From Glycomyces lechevalierae (GTDB lineage Bacteria > Actinomycetota > Actinomycetes > Mycobacteriales > Micromonosporaceae): a stretch of 64,000 nucleotides of DNA. Location of the stretch: positions 225,183 to 289,182 of the forward strand of contig NZ_JAPZVQ010000001.1 in assembly GCF_027622945.1 (NCBI RefSeq), in the 5' to 3' direction. The notes beneath the pieces are model-generated. The model saw only the letters and a list, made by a program, of their open reading frames with translations. It was not told where the DNA came from and searched no databases. The position numbers were made by a program, and so were the translations under genes. Below, in pieces: positions 27,151 through 35,722 of the stretch (the first letter of the stretch is position 1; every line of letters begins with the position of its first letter).

Positions 27151-27694
27151 CCGTGGCGCGGCTGATCCTGCTCAACGGCGCACCCGCCGTCGGCAAGTCC
27201 ACTTTGGCTCGCCGAGGACCGTCCGTTCACGCTGGTCCTCGACATCGACAAGGTTCGCAGGATGCTCGGGCGGTGGCGCGAGGACGCGGGCAGGGCCGGG
27301 CTGCTGGCCCGGTCCGTCGCGATCGCGGCCGCCCGGGCCCACCTCGCATCGGGGCATGACGTGGTGGTGCCGCAACTCGTGGGGCGGGTCGAAGTTCATC
27401 GAACGCCTCGCCGAGACGGCCTCCGAGGCCGGGGCCCGGTTCTGCGAGGTGTACCTGCTCGACGACCGAGCGAGCATCGTGCGGCGCTTCACCGAACGCA
27501 CCCGACTCGCGGCCGATCCGACCCATGTGGACGCGGGCGAGACGCTGCGGGACGGCGAGGCCGGTCTCACCGCGTACGTCGACCGCATCGAGGAGCTCGC
27601 GCGGCTGCGACCGCACGCGACGGCGATCGACTGCACCCCTGGCGACGTCGAAGGGACGTTCCGGCGTCTGGTCGGCGCGCTCGACGGCGAATGA
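27141..27694 (+). pseudogene. P-loop kinase (AAA/CPT-like), broken by two frameshifts
   Basis: Homologous-looking protein is spread over three frames. Residues from the GTG at 27141 give ARLILLNGAPAVGKSTLA (Walker A). From about 27208 the next frame gives FTLVLDIDKVRRMLGRW and HDVVVPQLVGR. From about 27390 the third frame gives SKFIERLAETASEAGARFCE to the stop at 27694. Each shift is cured by removing one G (near 27207 and in the GGGGCGGG at about 27380). The reconstructed chain of about 180 residues resembles small nucleotide or antibiotic kinases of the chloramphenicol phosphotransferase type. Either the gene is decayed or the reads carry two insertion errors. Confidence 0.75.
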
Positions 27695-27805
27695 GCAGGC
27701 CGGGCCGATCGGTCCGGCACGTTCGCCCCTGGCGGTGCCCCGGGCCCCTGCACCGCGCGAGGCACGAGGGCAGCGTGAGCCGGAACGCCGGCCTCGGTCG
27801 ATCGT

Positions 27806-28618
27806 CTAGGTGACTCGTAGATCGAGGATCGTCTCGATCGCGTGGGCCACACCGTCGTCGGCGCAGGCCGCGGTTCGGTCGGTCGCGGCGGCGAGGGCTT
27901 CGGCGTTGGCATCCGCCATGGCGAAGGACCTGCCGGCCCAGGCGAGCATCGACACGTCGGTCGGCATGTCGCCGAAAGCGATCACCGATTCCGGGCCGAT
28001 ACCGCGCCCGGCGCACCAGGCCGCCAGCGCTCGGCCCTTGGTGGCGTCCTGAGCGCTGTACTCGATCTCCGGATAGCTTCCCCAGTGCCACATCTGCACG
28101 CCGGGCATCTCGACCCGCCGGGCCCGTGCGACCAGTGCGGCGGCGTCCAATCCCGGGGCTCTGACCACAAGGGTGGCGACGGTGTCGACGCCGTCGAACA
28201 GGTCGGCGTCCGGGTCGACGAAGCGCCAGGGGTCGTGCAGGTGCACGCCGACTTCGAACTGCGGGTCCTGGGCGATCTGGCTTTCGCCGGTCTCGATGGC
28301 GAAGAGCGCCTGCGGGATCGCGTCGAGGAGGCGTCGCTGCAGTTCGCGGGCGGTCGGGATCGGCATGGGGTGGCGGAACGCGGTGGCCCCGGCCGCGAAG
28401 TCGTAGACCATGGCGCCGTTGCAGCAGATGGCGGCGTCGATGGACGATGCGAGTTCCGGGTGTCGGTGGACCCCGCGTGGGGCCCGGGCGGTCACGGCCA
28501 CCACCAGGATGTTCCGCTCTCGGGCGGCGAGCAGGGCCTTGTGGTTGCGTTGCGAGAGGTTGCCTCGGTGAAGCAGGGTCCCGTCGAGATCGGTGGCGAT
28601 CACCTTGAGCGAGTTCAC
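27806..28618 (-). CDS. Cof-type HAD phosphatase
   Basis: A 270-residue HAD-superfamily hydrolase of the Cof subfamily (C2B cap). Motif I is VIATDLDGTLLH with the nucleophile Asp, motif II VAVTARA, motif III the conserved Lys in DATKGRAL and motif IV IAFGDMPTDVSML. It dephosphorylates small metabolites such as sugar phosphates or FMN; the substrate is unknown. The GTG start at 28618 is preferred because GATACT lies six bases upstream (leaderless). A second, clearly related gene lies at 34744. Confidence 0.85.
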   Translation of the reverse strand: MNSLKVIATDLDGTLLHRGNLSQRNHKALLAARERNILVVAVTARAPRGVHRHPELASSIDAAICCNGAMVYDFAAGATAFRHPMPIPTARELQRRLLDAIPQALFAIETGESQIAQDPQFEVGVHLHDPWRFVDPDADLFDGVDTVATLVVRAPGLDAAALVARARRVEMPGVQMWHWGSYPEIEYSAQDATKGRALAAWCAGRGIGPESVIAFGDMPTDVSMLAWAGRSFAMADANAEALAAATDRTAACADDGVAHAIETILDLRVT

Positions 28619-28624
28619 CGCCCG

Positions 28625-28630
28625 AGTATC
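28625..28630 (-). promoter_or_regulatory. Leaderless -10 box GATACT for the Cof phosphatase gene
   Basis: GATACT on the minus strand is followed by six bases and the GTG at 28618. There is no Shine-Dalgarno in between. Confidence 0.6.
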
Positions 28631-28718
28631 GATGCCGTGCTCCCCCGTCGGCAACTCAGTTCGGGCGCCAGTGCGGCGGACATCACCGATTGCCGTCCCG
28701 ACGGGGTCGGAGCTCGGG

Positions 28719-29219
28719 TCAGTTCGGCGGCATGAGGGCCCGAAGGGCTCGGTCGAGGCCTTCCTGTTCACGCTTCGTCATGCGGCCCATCAGGTCGCCG
28801 AAGCTCGCCACCAGGTCCTCGAGGGCCGCGTCAACCACCCGCTTCCCCTCGGCGGAGAGGGTGATCTGGAAGCTGCGCCGGTCGTCGGCCGACAATGCGC
28901 GCTCCACAAGGCCCGCCGCCTCCAGGCCGTCGATGCGCTTGGTCATCCCCGCCCGCGACATCATCAGCTCAGCCGAGAGCGCCGACGGCGTCCGCGTGTA
29001 GGGCGCGCCACTGCGACGCAGACTCGCGAGCACATCGAACTCCCCCTGCTGGAGGCCATGCCTCCCGATCGCCTCGTTCCCTACCGGCCCAACGCCGTGC
29101 TGCGCGACGTAGGCGAGCCGCATGAAGGTCGCGAGCCGCTCGGTCGGGAGCTCGGGGCGCTCACGCTTCCAATCGGCGAGCAAGCGGTCGACGGCGTCCT
29201 CTGCTGCATCCAGGGTCAT
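28719..29219 (-). CDS. MarR-family transcriptional regulator
   Basis: A 166-residue regulator. The DNA-binding region spans GLQQGEFDVLASLRR, LSAELMMSRAGMTKRIDGLE and the wing LSADDRRSFQITLS, with a C-terminal dimerisation helix. TAGAAT seven bases before the ATG suggests a leaderless transcript. It is divergent from an amidohydrolase-cupin gene with an inverted repeat between them, and probably controls that gene and itself. Confidence 0.88.
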   Translation of the reverse strand: MTLDAAEDAVDRLLADWKRERPELPTERLATFMRLAYVAQHGVGPVGNEAIGRHGLQQGEFDVLASLRRSGAPYTRTPSALSAELMMSRAGMTKRIDGLEAAGLVERALSADDRRSFQITLSAEGKRVVDAALEDLVASFGDLMGRMTKREQEGLDRALRALMPPN

Positions 29220-29242
29220 GCGTCACATTCTATTCGCATGGA

Positions 29243-29264
29243 GATAGTTTTCTAGCTTACTATC
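29243..29264. promoter_or_regulatory. MarR operator candidate, GATAGT-N10-ACTATC
   Basis: A perfect 6-bp inverted repeat with ten bases between the arms lies in the AT-rich 87-bp gap between the MarR gene and the amidohydrolase gene. Its size and position fit a MarR dimer site. Confidence 0.65.
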
Positions 29265-29306
29265 AACTGGAAGATATTTTCGGAAGCGAATTGATCGGAG
29301 TCGCTC

Positions 29307-30995
29307 GTGCGCACCCTCATCCAGAACAGCCGCGTCTTCACCGGGGACACCGTGCTCCCCCGCGCCGACGTGCTCATAGACGGCACCCGGATCGCCGCCG
29401 TCCGCACCGGACCTGACGGCGACACCGACGGTCTGGTCGACGAAGTCGTCGACGGGACCGGGAAGACCCTCCTCCCCGGGCTCATCGACGCCCACACGCA
29501 CGTCGCCGACGGGGACCTCGCGCTGGCCGTCGGCTTCGGCGTCACCACCGAACTGGACATGTTCTGCCTCCCGAACAACCTCGCCCGCCAGCGCGCCCTG
29601 GCCGGCGGCAGCGACGCCGTCGCCGACCTCCGCAGCGCCGGGGTCCTGGCGACGCCGCCGGGCGGGCACCCGAGCCGGCTGCTGACGCCGGAGGCCCTGG
29701 CGTTCCTGGGCGACTCGATCGACTCGTTCACACCAGTGGCTTCGGTCGCCGACGCCGAGCCGTTCGTAGAGGCGCGGATCGCCGAGGGAGCCGACTACCT
29801 CAAGGTCGTCTTCGACGACGGGACCCATTCGGGCGAGGCGTTGCCGGTCCTCGCCCCGGAGATCGCCAAGGCGCTCGTCACCGCGGCACGTGCGCATGGC
29901 CTGAAGACCATTGCGCACGTGTGGAAGGCCGAAGACGCGCGGATCGCGCTCGACGCGGGCGTGGACGGCCTCGCGCACGTCTACACCGACCTCGGCGAGG
30001 GCCCGGAGGCGGAAGGGCTGGCGGCGAGGATCGCCTCCCACGGGGTGTTCGTCGTGAGCACTCTGGTGTACATCGAGGCGGTTACGGGCGGCGGCGGGCG
30101 GGAGCTGTTCGCCGATCCGCTTGTGGGGCCGCGTATCCCCGAGCACCTGCGCCCCGGGCCCGCCGCCGCCTCGGGTCCGGGGCGGACGCCGGAGTCGGCG
30201 CGGGCGTCCGCCGCGATCGGGCTGCTGCACCGTGCGGGCGTGCCGGTGCTGGCGGGGACCGATGCGACGCCGTTCGGTCCCGTGCACGGCGCGGCGCTGC
30301 TGCGGGAGCTGCTCCTGCTCACCGAGGCCGGGCTGCGTCCGGAGGAGGCGTTGAGGGCGGCGACTCGCGCGCCCGCGGAGCATTTCGGGCTGGTCGATCG
30401 AGGCCGGGTCGCCGCGGGGCTGCGCGCGGATCTGCTGCTGGTGGAGGGCGATCCGACCGAGGACGTGCGCGCTCCGTTCCATAGTCGAGGTCTGGCGCCG
30501 TGGTGCGCGCCTGTCCCGTTGAGTGAAAGGAAGACTGCTGTGTCGAACCATCGTTTTCTGAAGGTCGGGACGGGTGAATCGCGGCCGACGCGGGTCCCGC
30601 TGCCTCCGGCTTTCCTGGTCAAGGCGTCCACCGAAGACACGGAGGGGCGCTTGTCGGTGCTCGAGGTCGTGGTGGCCCGGCCGATTCCTCGCCACGTCCA
30701 CCATTCGGCCGACGAGTGCGTGTACGTGCTCGAGGGCGAACTGATCGCGGACTTCGAGGGCGGGTCCCACTCGCTCGGCGCCGGGGAGTTCGTGCTGCTG
30801 CCGCACGGCGTGCCGCACGCGCTGCGGCCAGGCTCGACCCCGCCGCCGCGGGTGCTGCAGCTCTCCTCCCCCGGCGGTTGGGAACGGGTCATTGAGGACA
30901 TGTTCGCCGCAGGCGGTCCGGTGGCGGCCGGCGGCGCGCTCGATCCGGCGGCGCTCAACGCCACGGCCGAGGCGCACGGCATCACGTATCTCTAA
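29307..30995 (+). CDS. Amidohydrolase-cupin fusion protein
   Basis: A 562-residue two-domain protein. Residues 1-400 form a metal-dependent amidohydrolase: H63 and H65 in GLIDAHTHV, a candidate metal-bridging Lys in DYLKVVFDD, further His in TIAHVW and LAHVYTD, and the catalytic Asp in AGTDATPF. Residues from about 412 form a cupin with HVHHSADECVYVLEGEL and the second box LLPHGVPHAL. At the junction a GTG (30540) preceded by AAAGGAAG would start a stand-alone cupin in the same frame, so two products are possible. The substrate is not evident; cyclic amides or imidazolone-type compounds are usual for the hydrolase family. It faces a MarR gene. Confidence 0.85.
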   Translation: MRTLIQNSRVFTGDTVLPRADVLIDGTRIAAVRTGPDGDTDGLVDEVVDGTGKTLLPGLIDAHTHVADGDLALAVGFGVTTELDMFCLPNNLARQRALAGGSDAVADLRSAGVLATPPGGHPSRLLTPEALAFLGDSIDSFTPVASVADAEPFVEARIAEGADYLKVVFDDGTHSGEALPVLAPEIAKALVTAARAHGLKTIAHVWKAEDARIALDAGVDGLAHVYTDLGEGPEAEGLAARIASHGVFVVSTLVYIEAVTGGGGRELFADPLVGPRIPEHLRPGPAAASGPGRTPESARASAAIGLLHRAGVPVLAGTDATPFGPVHGAALLRELLLLTEAGLRPEEALRAATRAPAEHFGLVDRGRVAAGLRADLLLVEGDPTEDVRAPFHSRGLAPWCAPVPLSERKTAVSNHRFLKVGTGESRPTRVPLPPAFLVKASTEDTEGRLSVLEVVVARPIPRHVHHSADECVYVLEGELIADFEGGSHSLGAGEFVLLPHGVPHALRPGSTPPPRVLQLSSPGGWERVIEDMFAAGGPVAAGGALDPAALNATAEAHGITYL

Positions 30996-31038
30996 CCGGC
31001 GCAGCGGTACTGCTTCAGTTCGAGCCGCGTGTTCCGGA

Positions 31039-31072
31039 GGGTCCCGGCGGCGTCACCCCACCGCCGGGACCC
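31039..31072. terminator. Bidirectional terminator
   Basis: A 12-bp perfect stem (GGGTCCCGGCGG and its complement) with a ten-base loop lies between the convergent amidohydrolase and carboxypeptidase genes, within 45 bp of both stops. Confidence 0.8.
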
Positions 31073-31078
31073 GTGTCG

Positions 31079-32404
31079 CTAGCCGGCGTAAGGCGCGGCG
31101 GCGGCTTGGGCGGCGGTCATGAGCGCGCCCTCGTTCTCGGGCCAGAGGGAGTCGTCGACGCAGGAGAAGGCGGGGAAGAATCCACCGCAATTGCCCGAGT
31201 CGGGTCCGATCTCGAAGGTGAAGGAGGCGACGCCGAGTTCGCCGTACGCGAAGTCGTCGGTGGTGCCGCTGGTGCTGTAGCCGACGGTGTCGTCGTTGGT
31301 GCCGACGAAGTAGCCGTTTGAGTCGGACATGGCCTTGCCGAGCGCGCGCAGTCCGGCGTCGTTCGGGGCGACGTCCGAGGTGTAGCCCCACGGGACGATG
31401 ATGTACTCGCCGTAGGAGTGGAGGGTGATGAACACGTCGCGGGCGTCGGCGGGGGCCGCGTCGGTCGGGTTCTCGCCGCGCTGGTCGGGGTGGAGGGCGC
31501 GGAGCCAGTCCTCGACGGCCTTGGTCTCGGGTTCGGATGCGGCCGAGGCGCCCTGGTAGGTCTCGGAGCAGGGGTTGGTGGAGTCGTCGCCCCATGCGAA
31601 GCTGGAGTTGCGGTTGAGGTCGACGCCGATGGCGTCGCCGCAGCTTCCGGCGGTGTCGTTGGCGTTCTTGCGCTGCAGGATCGGGTCGTCGCCGCCGGAG
31701 GCGACGATGTCGACGCCGTCGGGGTTGGCTACGGGCACGACCCAGATCTCGGTGGTGTCCATGAGCTCGGTGACCTCGGCGTCGGTGCCGTAGCCGTTCA
31801 CGAGCTTCTCGATCCAGCGCCAGGCGACTTCGCCGGTGGCGATCTCGCGGGCGTGCATCTGGGCGATGAGGGAGAACCGGGGCTTGGCGGAGTCCGGGTC
31901 GGTCTCGCAGTCGCCGGCGGCGATCTTGGTGAGGCAGATGGCGTAGACGTCGTGGCCGCCTTGGCCTTGGGTCTTGAGCCAGGAGTCGCCGATGTCGTGG
32001 AGGCTGGCGAGGTCGGGGTTGGCGTCGGCGACGGCCTGGAGGTCGGCCTCGTATGAGTCGACGGTGCGGTAGCCGCCGTAGTAGGTGCCCTCCTGCTCGG
32101 CGCTGGGCGGCACGTCCTTGTAGACGGTGTCGAGGAATTCGGGGTCGTAGCCGAGTTCTCGGGCTTCGTCGGCGAGGGCCTCGTCGCCGATGATGTGGGA
32201 TTCGCCGCCGTGTTCGTGGGCGAGCGTGAAGCCGAGCGCTTCGAGTTCGGCCGCTTCGTCGGGGGTGAGGCGCGGGACAGTCCAGGTGGAGAGTTCTGGG
32301 CTGGCCGGATCGATCGGGTCGGCTTGGGCGGTGAGGGTGGCGACGCCGGTGGCGGCCACGACGACCCCCAGCGCGACGCCCGCGGTGACGAGCCTTCGCT
32401 TCAT
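31079..32404 (-). CDS. Secreted M14 zinc carboxypeptidase
   Basis: A 441-residue exported metallopeptidase. A Sec signal (basic MKRR, hydrophobic residues 6-25, cleavage near TAQA) is followed by a propeptide-like region of about 75 residues. The M14 domain has the zinc ligands His184 and Glu187 in HAREIATGE and His329 in LHSYGEY, with the catalytic Glu398 in FTFEIGP. NPDGVD and DLNRNSSFAW are conserved M14 substrate-site segments. It would remove C-terminal residues from extracellular peptides, as zinc carboxypeptidases of Streptomyces do. It is transcribed towards the amidohydrolase gene and separated from it by a terminator. Confidence 0.92.
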   Translation of the reverse strand: MKRRLVTAGVALGVVVAATGVATLTAQADPIDPASPELSTWTVPRLTPDEAAELEALGFTLAHEHGGESHIIGDEALADEARELGYDPEFLDTVYKDVPPSAEQEGTYYGGYRTVDSYEADLQAVADANPDLASLHDIGDSWLKTQGQGGHDVYAICLTKIAAGDCETDPDSAKPRFSLIAQMHAREIATGEVAWRWIEKLVNGYGTDAEVTELMDTTEIWVVPVANPDGVDIVASGGDDPILQRKNANDTAGSCGDAIGVDLNRNSSFAWGDDSTNPCSETYQGASAASEPETKAVEDWLRALHPDQRGENPTDAAPADARDVFITLHSYGEYIIVPWGYTSDVAPNDAGLRALGKAMSDSNGYFVGTNDDTVGYSTSGTTDDFAYGELGVASFTFEIGPDSGNCGGFFPAFSCVDDSLWPENEGALMTAAQAAAAPYAG

Positions 32405-32561
32405 GTGCTTGTGTCCGTTCTGTTCTCGCCCAACCGGGGGTACCGACGGGACGAAGGGGCGGTCAAGGGATCTTAATCATACATTTGCGGTGCAACTCCT
32501 CAAATAGCCAACATATTGGGACACAATGGATTCCACTTCGGAGTGAAGGTTTCGGGAAGGC

Positions 32562-34568
32562 CTAGGCCCCGGTCACGCGGCGCGAGACTGCGAGGAGATA
32601 GGCCTCGCGGTCGAGCGGGTTCGCGTCGGTCCGGGGACGGGCCGGGACGAGGCCGCTCACCGGCTCGTGCCGTTCGAAGACGCTCTCGAGGACGCCTTCG
32701 CCGCTGGTCAGGCCCGGGAGGCGCTGGCCGAGTCCGTGGACGGCCTCGGCCGGGATCGTGCCTTCGAGCGCGCAGCGGCCGCCGCGGATCTCGGGCGGCT
32801 CGGGGACGGCGCGGAGCTTGGCGAGCGCGGCGAGGACGCCGCCGAGGTCGGCGGCGGGCAGCTCGATGCGGAAGCGGTGCAACGGTTCGCAGACGACCGT
32901 GCCCGCTTCGCGGAGGGCCTCCATGAGGACGAGCGGCACGAGGTTGCGGAAGTCGCCGGCGGTGCTCGACATGCTCTTGTCGAAGCCGCCGTGGGCGCTG
33001 GACTGGCGGGCCCAGTATCCCGAGTGGGTCATGGTGACCGTGGCGCCTTCGACCTGCCAGCCGTGCAGGCCCTCGCGGAGCGTGTCGTGGACGGTCTCCT
33101 CGACGGCCTTGAAGAACGCGAACGGCATCGAGCCGAGCTCCACTCCCAGCCGGAAGTCGATGCCCGGGCCGTCCGAGGACGCTACCGCGAGGCCGACGGT
33201 GGCCAGGAACGGGTTGGGGGCCTTCGCGATGAACTCGGCCGCCGCGCCGGTGCCGGTGACACGCTCGACGCAGATCACCGTGGACTCGCGGAACTCGACC
33301 TCGAGGCCGTACTCCTCGGCGAGCGTCGCGCCGACGACCTCCTTCTGGACCTCGCCGTAGAGCGAGACGGACAGCTCGCGGCGGGCCTCGTCGTGGCGCA
33401 GGCCGATGAGCGGGTCCTGTTCGGCCAGTTGGGTGAGCGCCGCGTGCAAGGCGGGTCGGTCGGGCTCGTGGACGGGCGCGACGACGGTCTCCAGGGCGGG
33501 CCTCAGGAAGTGCTCGGTGCGGAGCCGGGGCGTCTGCCCGATCGCGTCGCCGATGCGGACCTCCCCCAGGCCCCGGAACTTCGCGATCCGGCCGGCTTCG
33601 GCGCGGGCCCGCGGCCGGTCGACGCCGTCCTCGAAGACGCTGATCCCGGTCACCTTCGCGTCGCGGCCGCCGACGGGCACGCGGTCGCGGACCGCGACCG
33701 CGCCGGAGAACAGGCGGGCGTAGGCGATCCGCTCCCCCGCCGGGCCGCGCTCCACTTTGAACACAGTGCCGGAGAGCGGCCCGGTCGCGTCGCCCTCCGA
33801 GCCGGGCAGGAAGCGGCGGATGCCCGCGATGAGGCCGTCGACGCCGGCGCCGGTGATCGCGGAGCCGAAGTGGACCGGGTGGGCCCGGGCCTTCGCGACG
33901 CGCGCCTCGAACGCCGAGTCCAGGGCCGCGTCACGCGCGACATGTGACATACCACTGATATTCGGGGAGGTCGCGGCGTCGGCGAGGTAGGCGTCCAGGA
34001 GGTCGTCGTCGAGGAGCGCTTCGAGCAGGTCCTCCGCGAACGCGGCATCGCGTTCGCGCGGTTCGCTTGCGGCCCTGGCGGTGCCGAGGCCGTCCACGGT
34101 GTCCATGGCGACCATGGCCGGGTCGAGTTTCGCGGCGAGGTCGCGCAGCAGCGAGTCGGTGCGGGCGCCGGCGCGGTCGATCTTGTTGACGAACACGACG
34201 GTGGGGACGCCGAGGCGGCGCAGGGCCCGGTACAGGACCCGCGTTTGGGCCTGGACGCCCTCGACGGCGGAGACGACGAGCACCGCGCCGTCGAGCAGGT
34301 TCAGCACCCGCTCGACCTCCGCGATGAAGTCGGGGTGGCCGGGCGTGTCGATGAGATTGACGGTGGCGTCGCCGAGCGCGAACGAGACCACCGCGGACTT
34401 GATGGTGATGCCCCGGCGGCGTTCGAGGTCGAGCGAGTCGGTGCGGGTGCTGCCCGCGTCGACGCTGCCGACCTCGTCGATGACCCCGGCGGCTTGCAGC
34501 AGCCGCTCGGTCAGGCTGGTCTTACCGGCGTCGACATGGGCGAGGATTCCGAGATTGAGCGTGCGCAA
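32562..34568 (-). CDS. TetM/OtrA-like ribosome-protection GTPase
   Basis: A 668-residue translational GTPase of the EF-G/TetM family. G1 is HVDAGKT (11-17), G2 RGITIKS, G3 DTPGHPDF and G4 NKID (128-131), followed by EF-G-like domains II-V. It lacks EF-G's full length and resembles tetracycline ribosome-protection proteins and their housekeeping-like actinobacterial relatives; resistance cannot be concluded. Start is TTG at 34568, giving MRTLNLGILAHVD, with AAGGA upstream. Within the G-domain, residues 203-211 (Asn-Ile-Ser-Gly-Met-Ser-His-Val-Ala) come from a dispersed repeat inserted in a surface-loop region. Confidence 0.87.
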   Translation of the reverse strand: MRTLNLGILAHVDAGKTSLTERLLQAAGVIDEVGSVDAGSTRTDSLDLERRRGITIKSAVVSFALGDATVNLIDTPGHPDFIAEVERVLNLLDGAVLVVSAVEGVQAQTRVLYRALRRLGVPTVVFVNKIDRAGARTDSLLRDLAAKLDPAMVAMDTVDGLGTARAASEPRERDAAFAEDLLEALLDDDLLDAYLADAATSPNISGMSHVARDAALDSAFEARVAKARAHPVHFGSAITGAGVDGLIAGIRRFLPGSEGDATGPLSGTVFKVERGPAGERIAYARLFSGAVAVRDRVPVGGRDAKVTGISVFEDGVDRPRARAEAGRIAKFRGLGEVRIGDAIGQTPRLRTEHFLRPALETVVAPVHEPDRPALHAALTQLAEQDPLIGLRHDEARRELSVSLYGEVQKEVVGATLAEEYGLEVEFRESTVICVERVTGTGAAAEFIAKAPNPFLATVGLAVASSDGPGIDFRLGVELGSMPFAFFKAVEETVHDTLREGLHGWQVEGATVTMTHSGYWARQSSAHGGFDKSMSSTAGDFRNLVPLVLMEALREAGTVVCEPLHRFRIELPAADLGGVLAALAKLRAVPEPPEIRGGRCALEGTIPAEAVHGLGQRLPGLTSGEGVLESVFERHEPVSGLVPARPRTDANPLDREAYLLAVSRRVTGA
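33941..33957 (+). repeat. Dispersed repeat copy 7, inside the GTPase gene
   Basis: CATGTGACATACCACTG is identical to the copy at 11978 but lies within the minus-strand GTPase gene, where it encodes Ser-Gly-Met-Ser-His-Val-Ala. The same Met-Ser-His-Val reading frame is used in the ATPase copy at 16288. Confidence 0.85.
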
Positions 34569-34743
34569 CAGCAGTCATGTCCTTGAGTTCGTGGTGACCT
34601 TTCTCGAATGACATGAACTGTTGGCGCATCTTGGAACCCTTTCGCGAGACGGACGCGGCAGTGCCGCGCACCGCCCAGTCCAGCAGACCGGGCGGCGGCC
34701 CGCAACGGGTTATTCCGGATCGATTCAGTGCAGTGGTGCCCGC

Positions 34744-35562
34744 TCAGGCGGCCGCCGCGGTGTCGCTGTCGAGCAGACCCTCGATGATCTGGGCGACCCC
34801 GTCCTCGGCGTTGGTGGCCGCACGGTCCGTGGCGGCCGCGACGGCCTCGGGGTGGGCGTCGCCCATCGCGTACGAGCGGCCCGCCCACGCCAGCATCGGC
34901 GCGTCGTTCGGCATGTCCCCGAACGCGACCACCGCGTCCGGCCCGACCCGCCGCTCCTTGCACCAGGTCGCGAGCCCGAACGCCTTGTCCGCGCCGCGCG
35001 CGTTGAGGTCGAGCATCCCGAAGTCGCCCCAGTGGCACATCGAGAGCCCGCCCAGGTCCGCGCCTTCGACGGCGGCGGCCATCTCCTCGCCGGTGCGCCC
35101 CGCGCAGTAGGCCTTGATCTTCACGGCCCGCTTGGCGCGCTTGAAGACTCCGTCCACATCAGGCGCGAACTCCCAGTTCGAGCTGCCGACGAGCGCCCGG
35201 TAGGCCTCCTCGCCGACGATGCCGGTGCCGTTCTCCACCGCGAACACCGCGTCCGGCAGGCGCTTGGCGATCGCCGCGACCACCTTGCGGCCCTGCCAGA
35301 CCCGGATCGAGCGGAGGATGCGGATGCGGCGGGTGGCCGGGTCGTAGACGATCGCGCCGTTCGCGCACACCGCGCCGTCGAGATAGGGCAGGAGGTCCGG
35401 CAGCATGTCCACGCCGTACGGGGTGCGGGCGGTGACGGCGACGACGGCCAGCCCGTCGGCGCGGGCGGCCGCGAGGGCGTCGCGGGTCCGCTCGGAGAGG
35501 GCACCGTCCGGGGCGAGGAGGGTGCCGTCCAGGTCGGAGGCGATGACGAGGGGTTTGAGCAC
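34744..35562 (-). CDS. Cof-type HAD phosphatase
   Basis: A 272-residue HAD hydrolase with VIASDLDGTLLAP (motif I), VVAVTAR (motif II) and VAFGDMPNDAPMLAWAGRSYAM (motif IV region). It is a paralogue of the protein at 27806, sharing the order of motifs and nearly the same motif IV. It probably dephosphorylates sugar or cofactor phosphates. GTG at 35562 is preceded by GATACT at six bases, so leaderless. An in-frame start at 35619 would add 19 residues ahead of the first strand and is not favoured. Confidence 0.85.
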   Translation of the reverse strand: MLKPLVIASDLDGTLLAPDGALSERTRDALAAARADGLAVVAVTARTPYGVDMLPDLLPYLDGAVCANGAIVYDPATRRIRILRSIRVWQGRKVVAAIAKRLPDAVFAVENGTGIVGEEAYRALVGSSNWEFAPDVDGVFKRAKRAVKIKAYCAGRTGEEMAAAVEGADLGGLSMCHWGDFGMLDLNARGADKAFGLATWCKERRVGPDAVVAFGDMPNDAPMLAWAGRSYAMGDAHPEAVAAATDRAATNAEDGVAQIIEGLLDSDTAAAA

Positions 35563-35568
35563 GGTTCC

Positions 35569-35574
35569 AGTATC
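35569..35574 (-). promoter_or_regulatory. Leaderless -10 box GATACT for second Cof phosphatase gene
   Basis: GATACT followed by six bases and GTG at 35562, the same sequence and spacing as at 21482, 22792 and 28625. Confidence 0.6.
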
Positions 35575-35680
35575 GCCCGGCGCGGCAAGTGCGGCAACCG
35601 TACGAAACGGCACGATCACCGCACCGTTCGGATCCCTTGCGCACCAGCGGATTCACGGTCGCGAAGCGAAACCCCGACCC

Positions 35681-35706
35681 CATTGTTGACCTCTGGTTCA
35701 ACAATG
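35681..35706. promoter_or_regulatory. TetR operator 1
   Basis: CATTGTTGA, seven bases, then TTCAACAATG form an inverted repeat 17 bp upstream of the TetR-family start codon. The core TTGACCTC-NN-GTTCAA recurs before the SDR gene. The TTGACC arm may double as the -35 box. Confidence 0.75.
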
Positions 35707-35722
35707 TTGTAGGGTTCAGGGC

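Noticed and set aside
32562-34568. A mobile tetracycline-resistance gene
   Set aside because: Codon use and GC match the surroundings and no transposase or integrase is nearby. TetM-like GTPases are common chromosomal genes in actinobacteria, so resistance cannot be claimed.
34569-34743. Possible small gene or RNA between the GTPase and the phosphatase gene
   Set aside because: No start with a ribosome-binding site leads to a protein-like frame, and no clear hairpin or riboswitch pattern is visible. The partial GACATGAACTG near 34608 is too weak to count as a tenth repeat copy.
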